Source: Nitrospinota bacterium
Lineage (GTDB): Bacteria; Nitrospinota; Nitrospinia; Nitrospinales; VA-1
Assembly (NCBI GenBank): GCA_022567815.1
Contig: JADFGI010000012.1
Span: forward strand, 1-17,321
Reading direction: 5' to 3'
DNA length: 17,321 nt
Shown here: positions 6,364 to 12,813 of the stretch, one piece after another
Position numbering within the stretch: the first letter of the stretch is position 1
Layout of the letters: each line of letters starts with the position of its first letter
Position numbers and translations under genes: made by a program
Notes under the pieces: generated by a model
Databases searched by the model: none
The model's input: only the letters and a program-made list of their open reading frames with translations
What the model was told of the DNA's origin: nothing

Positions 6364-7260
6364 TTATTTCCTCTTGATCGAATGGCCGCCAAACTGGTTG
6401 CGAAGCGCCGCGAGAACTTTCATGGCGAATGAATCCGGCTGGCGCGACTGAAACCGGGCCAAAAGAGACAACGTGATGATCGGAGCGGGGACATCGAAAT
6501 CCATTGCCGCCTGAACCGTCCAGCGGCCCTCGCCGCTGTCCTGCACATAACTTTTAATTTTAGAAAGTTTGGGATCGTCAGTAAACGCCAGTTCCGCAAG
6601 CTCCAACAACCACGACCGCACCACGCTTCCGTGTTGCCAGACTTTGGAGATGCCCAGAATGTCCAGGTCAAAGGGCGACTTTTCCATTATTTCGAAGCCT
6701 TCCGCATACGCCTGCATCATTCCGTACTCGATTCCATTGTGAATCATTTTAACGAAATGTCCCGCTCCCGAAGGTCCGCAGTATAAATAACCCTCTGGGG
6801 GAGCCAGGGTTTTAAACACCGGTTCCAGTTCCTTGCAGGCAGAGTCCTTTCCGCCCGACATCAAACAATATCCGTTTTCCAATCCCCAAACGCCGCCGCT
6901 GGTTCCGCAGTCGAGGTAATCAATGCCTTTAGATTCAAGATCCTTGGCGCGGGTTTGGGTTTGCCTCCAGTTGGAATTTCCGCCATCAATGATGATGCCT
7001 CCGTCTTTTAAGAGAGGCACCAGATCGGCAATGCTATCCTCTACTGGTTTGCCTTCGGGAACCATCAACCACACGATTTTTCTCTTCGGAAGTTTTTCCA
7101 CCAGTTCGGCCAGAGACTTTGAAACTGTGCCGCCTTTCTCCCCGATTTCACTCACCACGTCCGAAGATCTGTCGTAGGCGACGATTTCATGCCCTCCCCG
7201 AAGAAGCCGTTCGACCATATTGGCTCCCATTTTTCCCAGCCCTACAAAACCAATTTTCAT
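6364..7260 (-). CDS. gnd: 6-phosphogluconate dehydrogenase, decarboxylating, short (~300-residue) type
   Basis: Converts 6-phosphogluconate to ribulose-5-phosphate and CO2 with reduction of NAD(P)+. The Rossmann start is IGFVGLGKMGANM (3-15), with VAYDRSS following. Catalytic landmarks are CGTSGGVWGLENGY (118-131) and GPSGAGHFVKMIHNGIEYGM (162-181), containing Lys171, Asn175 and Glu178. At 298 residues it belongs to the short YqeC/GntZ-like group rather than the ~470-residue Gnd; that group is often NAD-preferring, which I cannot confirm here. The ATG at 7260 has AGGGAG 6 nt upstream; a possible longer start 21 codons earlier lacks homology and is rejected. It is the first gene of gnd-zwf-pgl, so the promoter should lie in 7261-7554. 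Confidence 0.95.
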   Translation of the reverse strand: MKIGFVGLGKMGANMVERLLRGGHEIVAYDRSSDVVSEIGEKGGTVSKSLAELVEKLPKRKIVWLMVPEGKPVEDSIADLVPLLKDGGIIIDGGNSNWRQTQTRAKDLESKGIDYLDCGTSGGVWGLENGYCLMSGGKDSACKELEPVFKTLAPPEGYLYCGPSGAGHFVKMIHNGIEYGMMQAYAEGFEIMEKSPFDLDILGISKVWQHGSVVRSWLLELAELAFTDDPKLSKIKSYVQDSGEGRWTVQAAMDFDVPAPIITLSLLARFQSRQPDSFAMKVLAALRNQFGGHSIKRK

Positions 7261-7470
7261 GATTTGCTCCCTGATAATGAGGTGGGCGATTACTTCCGGT
7301 TGACAGCCTCGACCTTTTTTCAAAGTGAAAGCGCCGTTTTTTCCGCCAATGAAATTTTACGGATTCAGTATCTTCTTCCTTCCAGAGGTATGCAATAAAA
7401 TTTATTCCCGCGGAGACGATTAGAAGAAAAAATTTTTGGGGAGGGGGGCGATGATTTAGTAAAGGGGGAT

Positions 7471-7499
7471 AGTTTAAAATTTATTCGGATTTTTAAACT
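7471..7499. repeat. AT-rich perfect inverted repeat (AGTTTAAAA / TTTTAAACT)
   Basis: AGTTTAAAA at 7471-7479 and TTTTAAACT at 7491-7499 are exact inverted copies separated by 11 nt. The symmetry and position, about 210 nt upstream of gnd, would fit an operator or a weak hairpin. AT-rich DNA makes chance symmetry fairly likely. Confidence 0.4.
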
Positions 7500-7525
7500 T
7501 TAGAAAACTTTTAAATTTGTGTTGA

Positions 7526-7550
7526 GGAGAAGCTCGAAAGCCTGCTCTCC
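7526..7550 (-). terminator. Possible hairpin terminator after the DUF3179 gene (weak)
   Basis: Read on the minus strand, GGAGAGC pairs with GCTTCTCC across a 10-nt loop with one bulged base, starting 4 nt after the DUF3179 stop codon. The position is right for a terminator, but a clear run of U is lacking downstream (TCAACACAAATTT), so intrinsic termination is doubtful. Confidence 0.25.
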
Positions 7551-7554
7551 AATG

Positions 7555-8493
7555 CTATTGACCCGCCTTGAAAACCTTGGTCTCCGGGTGAAACGCAAAC
7601 CACGCGAACCAGAAACCGACCACGGAAGGAAGCTCCTTCCCTTTGCTATCCTGAATCACAGCCGTTTGCGAATCTTTATCAAAAATCACTTTTACAATGG
7701 AGCCGTTCAATTGATCCGTCACCGGTTGTTTTGCTTTCGCCAGTTCTGAAAAGGGGTAGGCCTTGAACTTGCCCCCAAGTTCCAGCCCTATCACCCGCTC
7801 CTTGGGATGATAAGCCTTGTTTCTGTTTTTCACCCCAAACATCAACCGCGAACTGGTGTAATAACCCATATAGGGATCCCGGTCATAATCCCGGCGATAA
7901 CCGGTTTTTTGCGAAAGAACCAGTGTTTCCGGATGCTTTTTTTTCCATTTTCCCCAAGTGGTTTGCGTGGACGAAAGCAGTTTTAAGCGAGCGCCTGTCA
8001 TCGGACCTGTCACCGCTTCTCCCTTGATTTGAGACCACAGGCTGTCCGTCTTGTGGTCATACAGCAACATGTCGCTCTGGTAAAGCAAACCGGAAACACC
8101 GAAGGTCAAATTCTTTCCATTGATTTTTCCGTCGAACACCATCCCCGTGCCGCATAAGGGGCAGAAAGTGACCACCACCGCCTGCTTGCCGATGGTGTCA
8201 TTAACGATTTCATGCCAGTTGAGAATTTTAATGGGATAGGCTTTGGCCTGTCCATTTTTCGCCAAACCCAGAACGCGGTCCTCATCCTTCATAAAATGTT
8301 TGGCATTTTTTGCCGCCACGAATTTGGGTCGACTCAGGGCGGGGATTCCATCCTTGCCCGGTCCCCCCGAAAATATCTCATCCACGGGAATGCTGTGTCT
8401 GGAATAATCAAATCCTGAAAGAAAGACAAACGTCCAACTGACTAAAACTATTCTTAAAAATAAAGCTTTCTTTTTTTCGTTCAAGCGAAACAT
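7555..8493 (-). CDS. DUF3179 domain-containing exported protein
   Basis: The 312-residue protein starts with a basic stretch (NEKKK) and a hydrophobic segment (ALFLRIVLVSWTFVFLSGF), so it is exported or anchored. The DUF3179 domain follows, with IPALSRPKFV (50-59), LNWHEIVNDT (91-100), VTFCPLCGTGMVFD with Cys111 and Cys114, GVSGLLYQSDMLLYDHKTDSLWSQ (132-155), and the late block YMGYYTSSRLMFGV. The family is widespread in environmental bacteria and has no established biochemical role to my knowledge. The CPLCGT motif and paired histidines hint at metal or redox chemistry, which is inference. The start is supported by GGGAGG 11 nt before the ATG. It lies 44 nt downstream of an AhpD-like gene on the same strand and may be co-transcribed with it. 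Confidence 0.9.
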   Translation of the reverse strand: MFRLNEKKKALFLRIVLVSWTFVFLSGFDYSRHSIPVDEIFSGGPGKDGIPALSRPKFVAAKNAKHFMKDEDRVLGLAKNGQAKAYPIKILNWHEIVNDTIGKQAVVVTFCPLCGTGMVFDGKINGKNLTFGVSGLLYQSDMLLYDHKTDSLWSQIKGEAVTGPMTGARLKLLSSTQTTWGKWKKKHPETLVLSQKTGYRRDYDRDPYMGYYTSSRLMFGVKNRNKAYHPKERVIGLELGGKFKAYPFSELAKAKQPVTDQLNGSIVKVIFDKDSQTAVIQDSKGKELPSVVGFWFAWFAFHPETKVFKAGQ

Positions 8494-8537
8494 AATTATA
8501 TTTCCTCCCTGCTGGTATCCTTCATCTTAGGAAAGAG

Positions 8538-9071
8538 TCAAGCCTCCGGCTGAACGCCCAGGGCATCGGCAAATCGGTTGATGGCATTGAACAAGGAGGT
8601 AACCAGTGTCGCCTCCAAAATTTGTTCATGCGACCAGCCAATCTCTTTCAAACCTTCCACGTCCGCGTCCGTAACCTTGTAGGCATGGCGGGTGACTTTT
8701 TCCACATACGCAAGCAATTTTTTTTCGGCGGGGGAAATTTCCGCTGATTGCGGATCGTTCACAACCTGTTCTGAAACTGTGGATGAGATCCCATATTGGG
8801 TCATAAAATTTTTGTGATGGCCTACGCAGTAATCGCATTGATTGATTCTGGAGACAGTGGAAGCGATCATCTCTTTTACAGCGCGGGTGAGTTTGGTATC
8901 CGCGAACATCGTCCCTTTGACCATCGCCACATATAATTCCAGTCCCTCCGGCCATAGGCTCAGCACTTTAAACACATTGGGCACGATGCCCATGGAATCT
9001 TTCAATTCGTCATAAACTTTCTTGACACTGCCCTGTGCCACCACTTCAGGTATTGAATCGATCCTAAACAT
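8538..9071 (-). CDS. AhpD/carboxymuconolactone decarboxylase-like peroxidase-related enzyme
   Basis: The 177-residue protein carries the CMD/AhpD fold, with the redox motif CDYCVGHH (Cys79, Cys82, His86) inside the helix EMIASTVSRINQCDYCVGHH. This CxxCxxxH arrangement is the active site of alkylhydroperoxidase AhpD and related peroxidase-like enzymes. The second half (EKKLLAYVEKVTRHAYKV, then DVEGLKEIGWSHEQILEATL) matches the usual uncharacterised peroxidase-related proteins of about 180 residues. The expected role is cytoplasmic thiol-dependent peroxide reduction, but many members have unknown substrates. AAGGAG 6 nt before the ATG is a strong ribosome-binding site. The neighbour downstream is the DUF3179 gene; upstream is a 450-nt block of repeats, so this gene probably begins its own transcription unit. 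Confidence 0.9.
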   Translation of the reverse strand: MFRIDSIPEVVAQGSVKKVYDELKDSMGIVPNVFKVLSLWPEGLELYVAMVKGTMFADTKLTRAVKEMIASTVSRINQCDYCVGHHKNFMTQYGISSTVSEQVVNDPQSAEISPAEKKLLAYVEKVTRHAYKVTDADVEGLKEIGWSHEQILEATLVTSLFNAINRFADALGVQPEA

Positions 9072-9153
9072 GGCTCTCCTTAATTTTCAAACTGATCGGG
9101 TGAGTAATAATGCAAGGTCGGGAGATCCAGGAATTCCTTACATTTTTTCAGAC

Positions 9154-9397
9154 CCCCACTACGCGGGGAGGAACCCGCTAACGCGGGAGGAAAAGTTTAA
9201 GGCTCAGCTCGCTATGCTCACGAGCCCCGAAAAGCTATAAACCCATAGCACGTTAATATTGGGTCCAGCGTCACGCTGGCCCCGTTACACGGGGAGGAAA
9301 AGCCTGCTACGCAGGAGGGCTGACGCTCACTTCGTTCACGAGCCCTAAAAAGCTATAAATCCATCGCACGTTAATATTGGGTCCAGCGTCACGCTGG
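9154..9397. repeat. Two tandem modules of the hairpin repeat family
   Basis: Module 1 (9154-9279) and module 2 (about 9280-9397) have the same layout: two mini-hairpins, a GGCT...GAGCC hairpin, the linker AAAAGCTATAAA, the block CACGTTAATATTGGGTC, and the hairpin CCAGCG-TCA-CGCTGG. The stems of the leading hairpins differ but remain paired: CCCGC-TAAC-GCGGG in module 1 against CCCCGT-TAC-ACGGGG and CCTGC-TAC-GCAGG in module 2, each followed by AGG. GGGCTGACGCTCACTTCG in module 2 is echoed in inverted form at about 10985-11013. The spacing of the shared cores is 117-118 nt. Confidence 0.78.
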
Positions 9398-9466
9398 CGC
9401 GTTGCTTACGAGCCCAAAAGAGGAAAATGTCAGGATGAAAACTCGGTACTATATAGAATTTCGTCA

Positions 9467-9513
9467 GCCATAAACCCATCGACCGTGAAATTTTGGTACA
9501 GCCCACAGGCTGG
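9467..9513. repeat. Diverged single unit of the CCATAAACCCAT repeat family
   Basis: GCCATAAACCCATCGACCG is followed by AAATTTTGGTA and the hairpin CAGCC-CACA-GGCTG. Relative to the common form, the stem has changed from CCAGCG/CGCTGG to CAGCC/GGCTG while keeping its complementarity. It ends 6 nt from the stop codon of the minus-strand TPR gene. Confidence 0.65.
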
Positions 9514-9519
9514 CGCGGG

Positions 9520-10803
9520 TCAACAATTCATATCGTGGAAAAGACCATCGAGTTTGTCGGCAAAAACGTCATGAAGCTCACTGCGGATTTTTTTAGAATC
9601 ATATTCCACCATAGCCCCGCCGCTTTTCAAAAAATTCAATTGATCCATTACCTTCAAACAAGCGGAGCGCTGTCCCGCCTCATCATTTTTTTTCGGACGC
9701 AGTAACATCAGATCGCAAAATTGAATCCCCGCCTTAACCGAATCGATCAATTGAGGATTGATGGCAAAGCCCCGGTTTTTTTTCAGATATTCGGTCACCT
9801 CAAGGATTTTCTCGAATTTAGCTTTGGCTGATGCGTAATTGGAATCCAAAACATATTGCAGGGCTTGCATCATGGCGAGTTCTTTGTTGCCTGGGAAGTT
9901 TGCGTAAGGCGGATTGCTAAAATATTCCGTCTCCAGTTCCTCCATAAACTCCAGGGCTTTGGACCGCGACAAGGAGGCCGACAACGGCTTTCCCGCAGGG
10001 ATCCCTGAATTATTCGGATTGAATTGTTCAGAAATATAGAACCAGGCCAGGGTTTTCAGCGCCAGGGGTTTGGAAGGGGCCCCCTCTCGAATGGCGTGTT
10101 CAATGTGGTCGAGCCCAACCTGGCGTAAGTCACGCCCTCCCTGCATGATGAAATTCCCGAATCCCCCAAGGCGGCTGTTTCCGTAACGATAAAGTCCCAA
10201 GCCAAAATGGGCGTCTAACTGATTGGGGTCCAGCGACAGGGCTTTTTCCAAATGCGTATCCGCCTGAAATCCATTGATCAGGGCTGTAAAAAGATGCCCC
10301 TCCCCGTATTCGAAGATACCGATATAACCCTCGGCCCCTCCTAAATATAAATTGGCCTGGGCCTGCTGGGGGATTGTCACGTCGGGAGTGGCCAGGATTT
10401 CCTTGGCGAGTTCCTTGGCGCGGCTGCTATAATGAATAAACCGGTCGGCGATTTCCTGGATTTTATAACTGCTGGTGAATGCCAGGGTGTGGCACAGTTC
10501 TCCCAAAAGACCGGAATAATAAAAATTGTATTTCAACAAATCAATCCGGTTTTCCAAGGATTTTGGAGAATCTTCCAGTCGGCGAATGGCCTTTTCAAAC
10601 ACTTCAAACCATTTATCAAATTCGTAATACAACGCATCAGTGAGCGCCTTTTGAACGATCTCATTGGCCGACAAAATCTCCAGGTTCAATTTTTCAGAAG
10701 GATTCTGGGCGATCGATCCCCCGGCGGATATCATCAATAAAATTCCCACCACCAGGCCCCGCCCAACGATGCTGATAATTTTTGACGCCCAACTGTTTTT
10801 CAT
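9520..10803 (-). CDS. Exported TPR-like (tetratricopeptide) repeat protein
   Basis: The 427-residue product begins with a clear signal peptide (GRGLVVGILLMISAGGSIA, cleavage likely after Ala32), so it is periplasmic or outer-membrane associated. The body is alpha-helical with TPR-like stretches such as ANLYLGGAEGYIGIFEYGEG, LEKALSLDPNQLDAHFGLGL and ALQYVLDSNYASAKAKFEKI. No catalytic motif is visible. The start at 10803 is preferred over one 10 codons upstream because AAGGAAA precedes it at good spacing and the signal peptide then begins normally. It is the last of four same-strand genes rich in interaction repeats, separated from the previous one by about 300 nt of repeat DNA, so it may have its own promoter. 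I do not recognise a named family; a scaffold or assembly role is only a guess. Confidence 0.8.
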   Translation of the reverse strand: MKNSWASKIISIVGRGLVVGILLMISAGGSIAQNPSEKLNLEILSANEIVQKALTDALYYEFDKWFEVFEKAIRRLEDSPKSLENRIDLLKYNFYYSGLLGELCHTLAFTSSYKIQEIADRFIHYSSRAKELAKEILATPDVTIPQQAQANLYLGGAEGYIGIFEYGEGHLFTALINGFQADTHLEKALSLDPNQLDAHFGLGLYRYGNSRLGGFGNFIMQGGRDLRQVGLDHIEHAIREGAPSKPLALKTLAWFYISEQFNPNNSGIPAGKPLSASLSRSKALEFMEELETEYFSNPPYANFPGNKELAMMQALQYVLDSNYASAKAKFEKILEVTEYLKKNRGFAINPQLIDSVKAGIQFCDLMLLRPKKNDEAGQRSACLKVMDQLNFLKSGGAMVEYDSKKIRSELHDVFADKLDGLFHDMNC

Positions 10804-11099
10804 CGTTTTCCTTAATAAACGACCCTGCCGCAAGCGGCCAGCCTGGGGGCTGGACCCAACCAGCGTAGCGCTGGACCAAATATTAACGTGCTATGGGTTT
10901 ATGGCTGACCAAATCCTAATCCGTCCTGCCAGCGTAGCGCTGGACCCGAGTTCCAGTAACTTTCTCTGCTACCTAATGTTCTCCGGGGCTCACGAGCGAA
11001 GCGAACGTCTGCCCCGCATCTCCTTCCCGCGTTGCTGGGCGGGGTATGAAACCCACTGGTGGGAATCAAAAAAGAATCTGCTGAATCAGCTCCGACCCT
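10804..11099. other. Gene-free intergenic block of about 296 nt filled with inverted-orientation repeat modules
   Basis: No coding sequence is supported; long open frames here read through repeat DNA. The gap contains mini-hairpins (GCCGC-AA-GCGGC; CCAGCC-TGGG-GGCTGG), the inverted CCATAAACCCAT unit, a second CCAGCG hairpin and GC-rich hairpins near 10985-11062. AAGGAAA before the exported TPR gene lies at the left edge. Confidence 0.65.
10827..11062. repeat. Minus-oriented composite of the hairpin repeat family
   Basis: Read on the minus strand the order is the same as at 9154-9397. CCCAC-CA-GTGGG (11051-11062) and CCCGC...GCGGG come first, then GGGGCAGACGTTCGCTTCG...GAGCCCC (about 10985-11013), CCAGCG-CTA-CGCTGG (10929-10943), then GCCATAAACCCATAGCACG through TTAATATTTGGT to CCAGCG-CTA-CGCTGG (10860-10905). 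CCAGCC-CCCA-GGCTGG (about 10839-10853) and GCCGC-TT-GCGGC (10827-10838) end the array. The parallel order in two places shows that this is one modular element rather than scattered palindromes. Confidence 0.7.
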
Positions 11100-12677
11100 T
11101 CAAACGCCCTCATGGGCTAATATTTGGCGGACATGAGACAGGCGGAGGTTGTCATCCAGCTTGACAAACAGCTTCTCGGCTTTTTTAAGATGGGCGACGG
11201 CCTTGTCAGAGTCGCCTATCTTATCCATGTACAAATTTCCCAGCATGAAATGTGCTTCCGCGAAGTCGGGTTTGGTGTGCACCACTTCCTGAAAAACGTC
11301 ACAAGCTTCCGGATACCTCTGCAACTCCATCAACGTCAATCCCAGGTAAAAATTTGATTGCACTGAATTAGGTTTTAGGGCAACGGCCTCTTTCAAATAC
11401 TCTACCGCCCCTTCGTTATTTTCCGTCAACCTGGACACCATCCCCAGATAATAATAGACATTCGATTCTTTTTGTTCCAACCGCAACGCATCGGTGAGTA
11501 TCGACAGAGCCTCGCCATAGTCCCCCTGTTTGATGTAGGATGCACCCAGAGCGGAATAGACGTATATAAAATCCGGTTTAATTTTTATGACTTGCTTGAA
11601 CGCCCAAATGGCCTTATGGACCAACTCCACTCCCGAGTCTTCCAGACTCCCGTAAGCGATTCCCAAATTATAAAAAGCGTCCACAAAATTGGGCTGGAAC
11701 TTGATCGCCATCTTGTAAGCGTCTATGGCGCCCTGGTATCTTTCCAAATTCTGGAGCCGCAACCCTTCCTTCAACCAATCATCCGCCGCCTTTGCGCTAT
11801 CGGAAACCTTTTCCCCGGGTCGGCAGAGTTGATGCGCCAGAACCGCTCTTTGCAAATCGCCCTGGGCCAGGAAAAGCTGTTCCGCCCGATCCAGATATTT
11901 TTCCGCTCGTTTCGGGTTGCGGAGCCTTTTGATATGGATGGAACCCAGTTGAAATTGCGCTTCCGCAAAATCCGGCAGAAGGTGGACCGCTTTTTTGAAA
12001 GCGTGCCGCGCCGCGATATGGAGCCCATGTTCAAGGTAGGAAATTCCCAACAGACAACATCCATGAGCCACCGCTTTCCTTGATTCCGCCGCTCCGTTTT
12101 CGTTTGGTTTGCCCGCTGTATTGCCTCGTCCCAACCTTTCGATGGTGAAGTGTAACCAGAAATCCGCCGCCTCAAAATTCGGGGCCAGGGGTACCCCCCG
12201 TTTAAATTCGGAAAAAGCCTTTTTTTCCTTTCCCTGAATCCAGTAGGACATGGCCAGATCGAAATAAACCTGTGGATAATCGGGGCGGATTTTTATCGCT
12301 CTTCTATAACACTCAATTTCCTCTTTGTATTTTTGCAAACAGCCATAAGCCACTCCCATGAGATGGCAGGCCGGATAACAATCGGGGATTTGTTGTAAAA
12401 TCATCTTTAAGGATTCAATCGCATCGGAAAAATCTCCCGCAAAAATCTGCTCCCCGGCCTGCTCAAAGGATTCCAAATCGTCCCAGGGATAAGGAAGCAA
12501 ATCGTAAATAGCTTCCATGATTCTGGTGTAAGACGATTTCGTCCCATGCAAGGCTTCTACTTTCTTCATCATGTCCGGGTTCTTCTTGCGCAGTTCGTCA
12601 CCCAACGACGCAAGAGACACGTACCTCGATTGGGATGAACCGGGAACCTTGTGTTTTTTTGCCTTTTTGTGCTTCAA
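11100..12677 (-). CDS. Cytoplasmic tetratricopeptide repeat (TPR) protein
   Basis: This 525-residue protein has a lysine-rich N-terminus (KHKKAKKHK) and no signal peptide. About ten TPR units follow from residue ~75, for example CYRRAIKIRPDYPQVYFDLA (123-142), AFKKAVHLLPDFAEAQFQLG, YKMAIKFQPNFVDAFYNLG and VFQEVVHTKPDFAEAHFMLG. The consensus W/Y-LG-Y-A-P spacing of 34 residues is clear. TPR arrays bind other proteins; no enzyme domain is visible. The start is uncertain: the first possible codon is TTG at 12677 (in-frame TAG just upstream) without a good ribosome-binding site, while the next ATG pair is at residues 36-37. It lies 136 nt downstream of the Sel1 protein gene on the same strand. 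That gap has no obvious terminator. Confidence 0.88.
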   Translation of the reverse strand: MKHKKAKKHKVPGSSQSRYVSLASLGDELRKKNPDMMKKVEALHGTKSSYTRIMEAIYDLLPYPWDDLESFEQAGEQIFAGDFSDAIESLKMILQQIPDCYPACHLMGVAYGCLQKYKEEIECYRRAIKIRPDYPQVYFDLAMSYWIQGKEKKAFSEFKRGVPLAPNFEAADFWLHFTIERLGRGNTAGKPNENGAAESRKAVAHGCCLLGISYLEHGLHIAARHAFKKAVHLLPDFAEAQFQLGSIHIKRLRNPKRAEKYLDRAEQLFLAQGDLQRAVLAHQLCRPGEKVSDSAKAADDWLKEGLRLQNLERYQGAIDAYKMAIKFQPNFVDAFYNLGIAYGSLEDSGVELVHKAIWAFKQVIKIKPDFIYVYSALGASYIKQGDYGEALSILTDALRLEQKESNVYYYLGMVSRLTENNEGAVEYLKEAVALKPNSVQSNFYLGLTLMELQRYPEACDVFQEVVHTKPDFAEAHFMLGNLYMDKIGDSDKAVAHLKKAEKLFVKLDDNLRLSHVRQILAHEGV

Positions 12678-12813
12678 AGCTCTTGCCTAATAATGGGTGT
12701 GATTACAACAAGTATAAATGTTTGCGCTGAGGAATTAAAGGGGAGGAATTTTAAACACTAATTTTATGCATATTGCGTAGGTTTTACAGAAGACGGAAGG
12801 AATACAGGAGGGA

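Larger units (their letters stand above)
7261..7554. other. AT-rich intergenic region upstream of gnd, downstream of the DUF3179 gene
   Basis: The 294-nt gap holds no supportable gene. It must carry the minus-strand promoter of gnd-zwf-pgl, but no convincing -35/-10 pair stands out; TTGCAT and GATACT separated by 17 nt near 7345-7375 (minus) is only a weak candidate. It contains a perfect 9-bp inverted repeat at 7471-7499, a purine-rich stretch near 7439-7466, and a bulged hairpin at 7526-7550 just past the DUF3179 stop codon. Confidence 0.6.
9072..9519. other. Gene-free 448-nt intergenic block dominated by interspersed hairpin repeats
   Basis: No supportable coding sequence lies here; short open frames across it translate repeat sequence. 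It contains two tandem repeat modules (9154-9397), a diverged single unit (9467-9513) and about 70 nt of unassigned sequence on either side. A promoter for the AhpD-like gene should lie near the left edge but was not clearly recognised. Confidence 0.7.

Noticed and set aside
6363..6392. Upstream ATG for zwf adding 10 residues
   Set aside because: It lies inside the end of gnd, has no Shine-Dalgarno sequence, and the family begins at the MEKPDNCILVIFGASGD start.
9154..9397. CRISPR array
   Set aside because: Repeated cores are only two, spaced 117-118 nt, and the sequence between them is itself repeated in structure; no unique spacers of even length and no cas genes.
10664..11164. 166-residue plus-strand open frame
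   Set aside because: It crosses the antisense of the exported TPR gene, the hairpin repeats and the antisense of the next TPR gene; no family resemblance.
11472..12083. 203-residue plus-strand open frame
   Set aside because: Antisense shadow of the TPR protein; its apparent regularity comes from the TPR periodicity.
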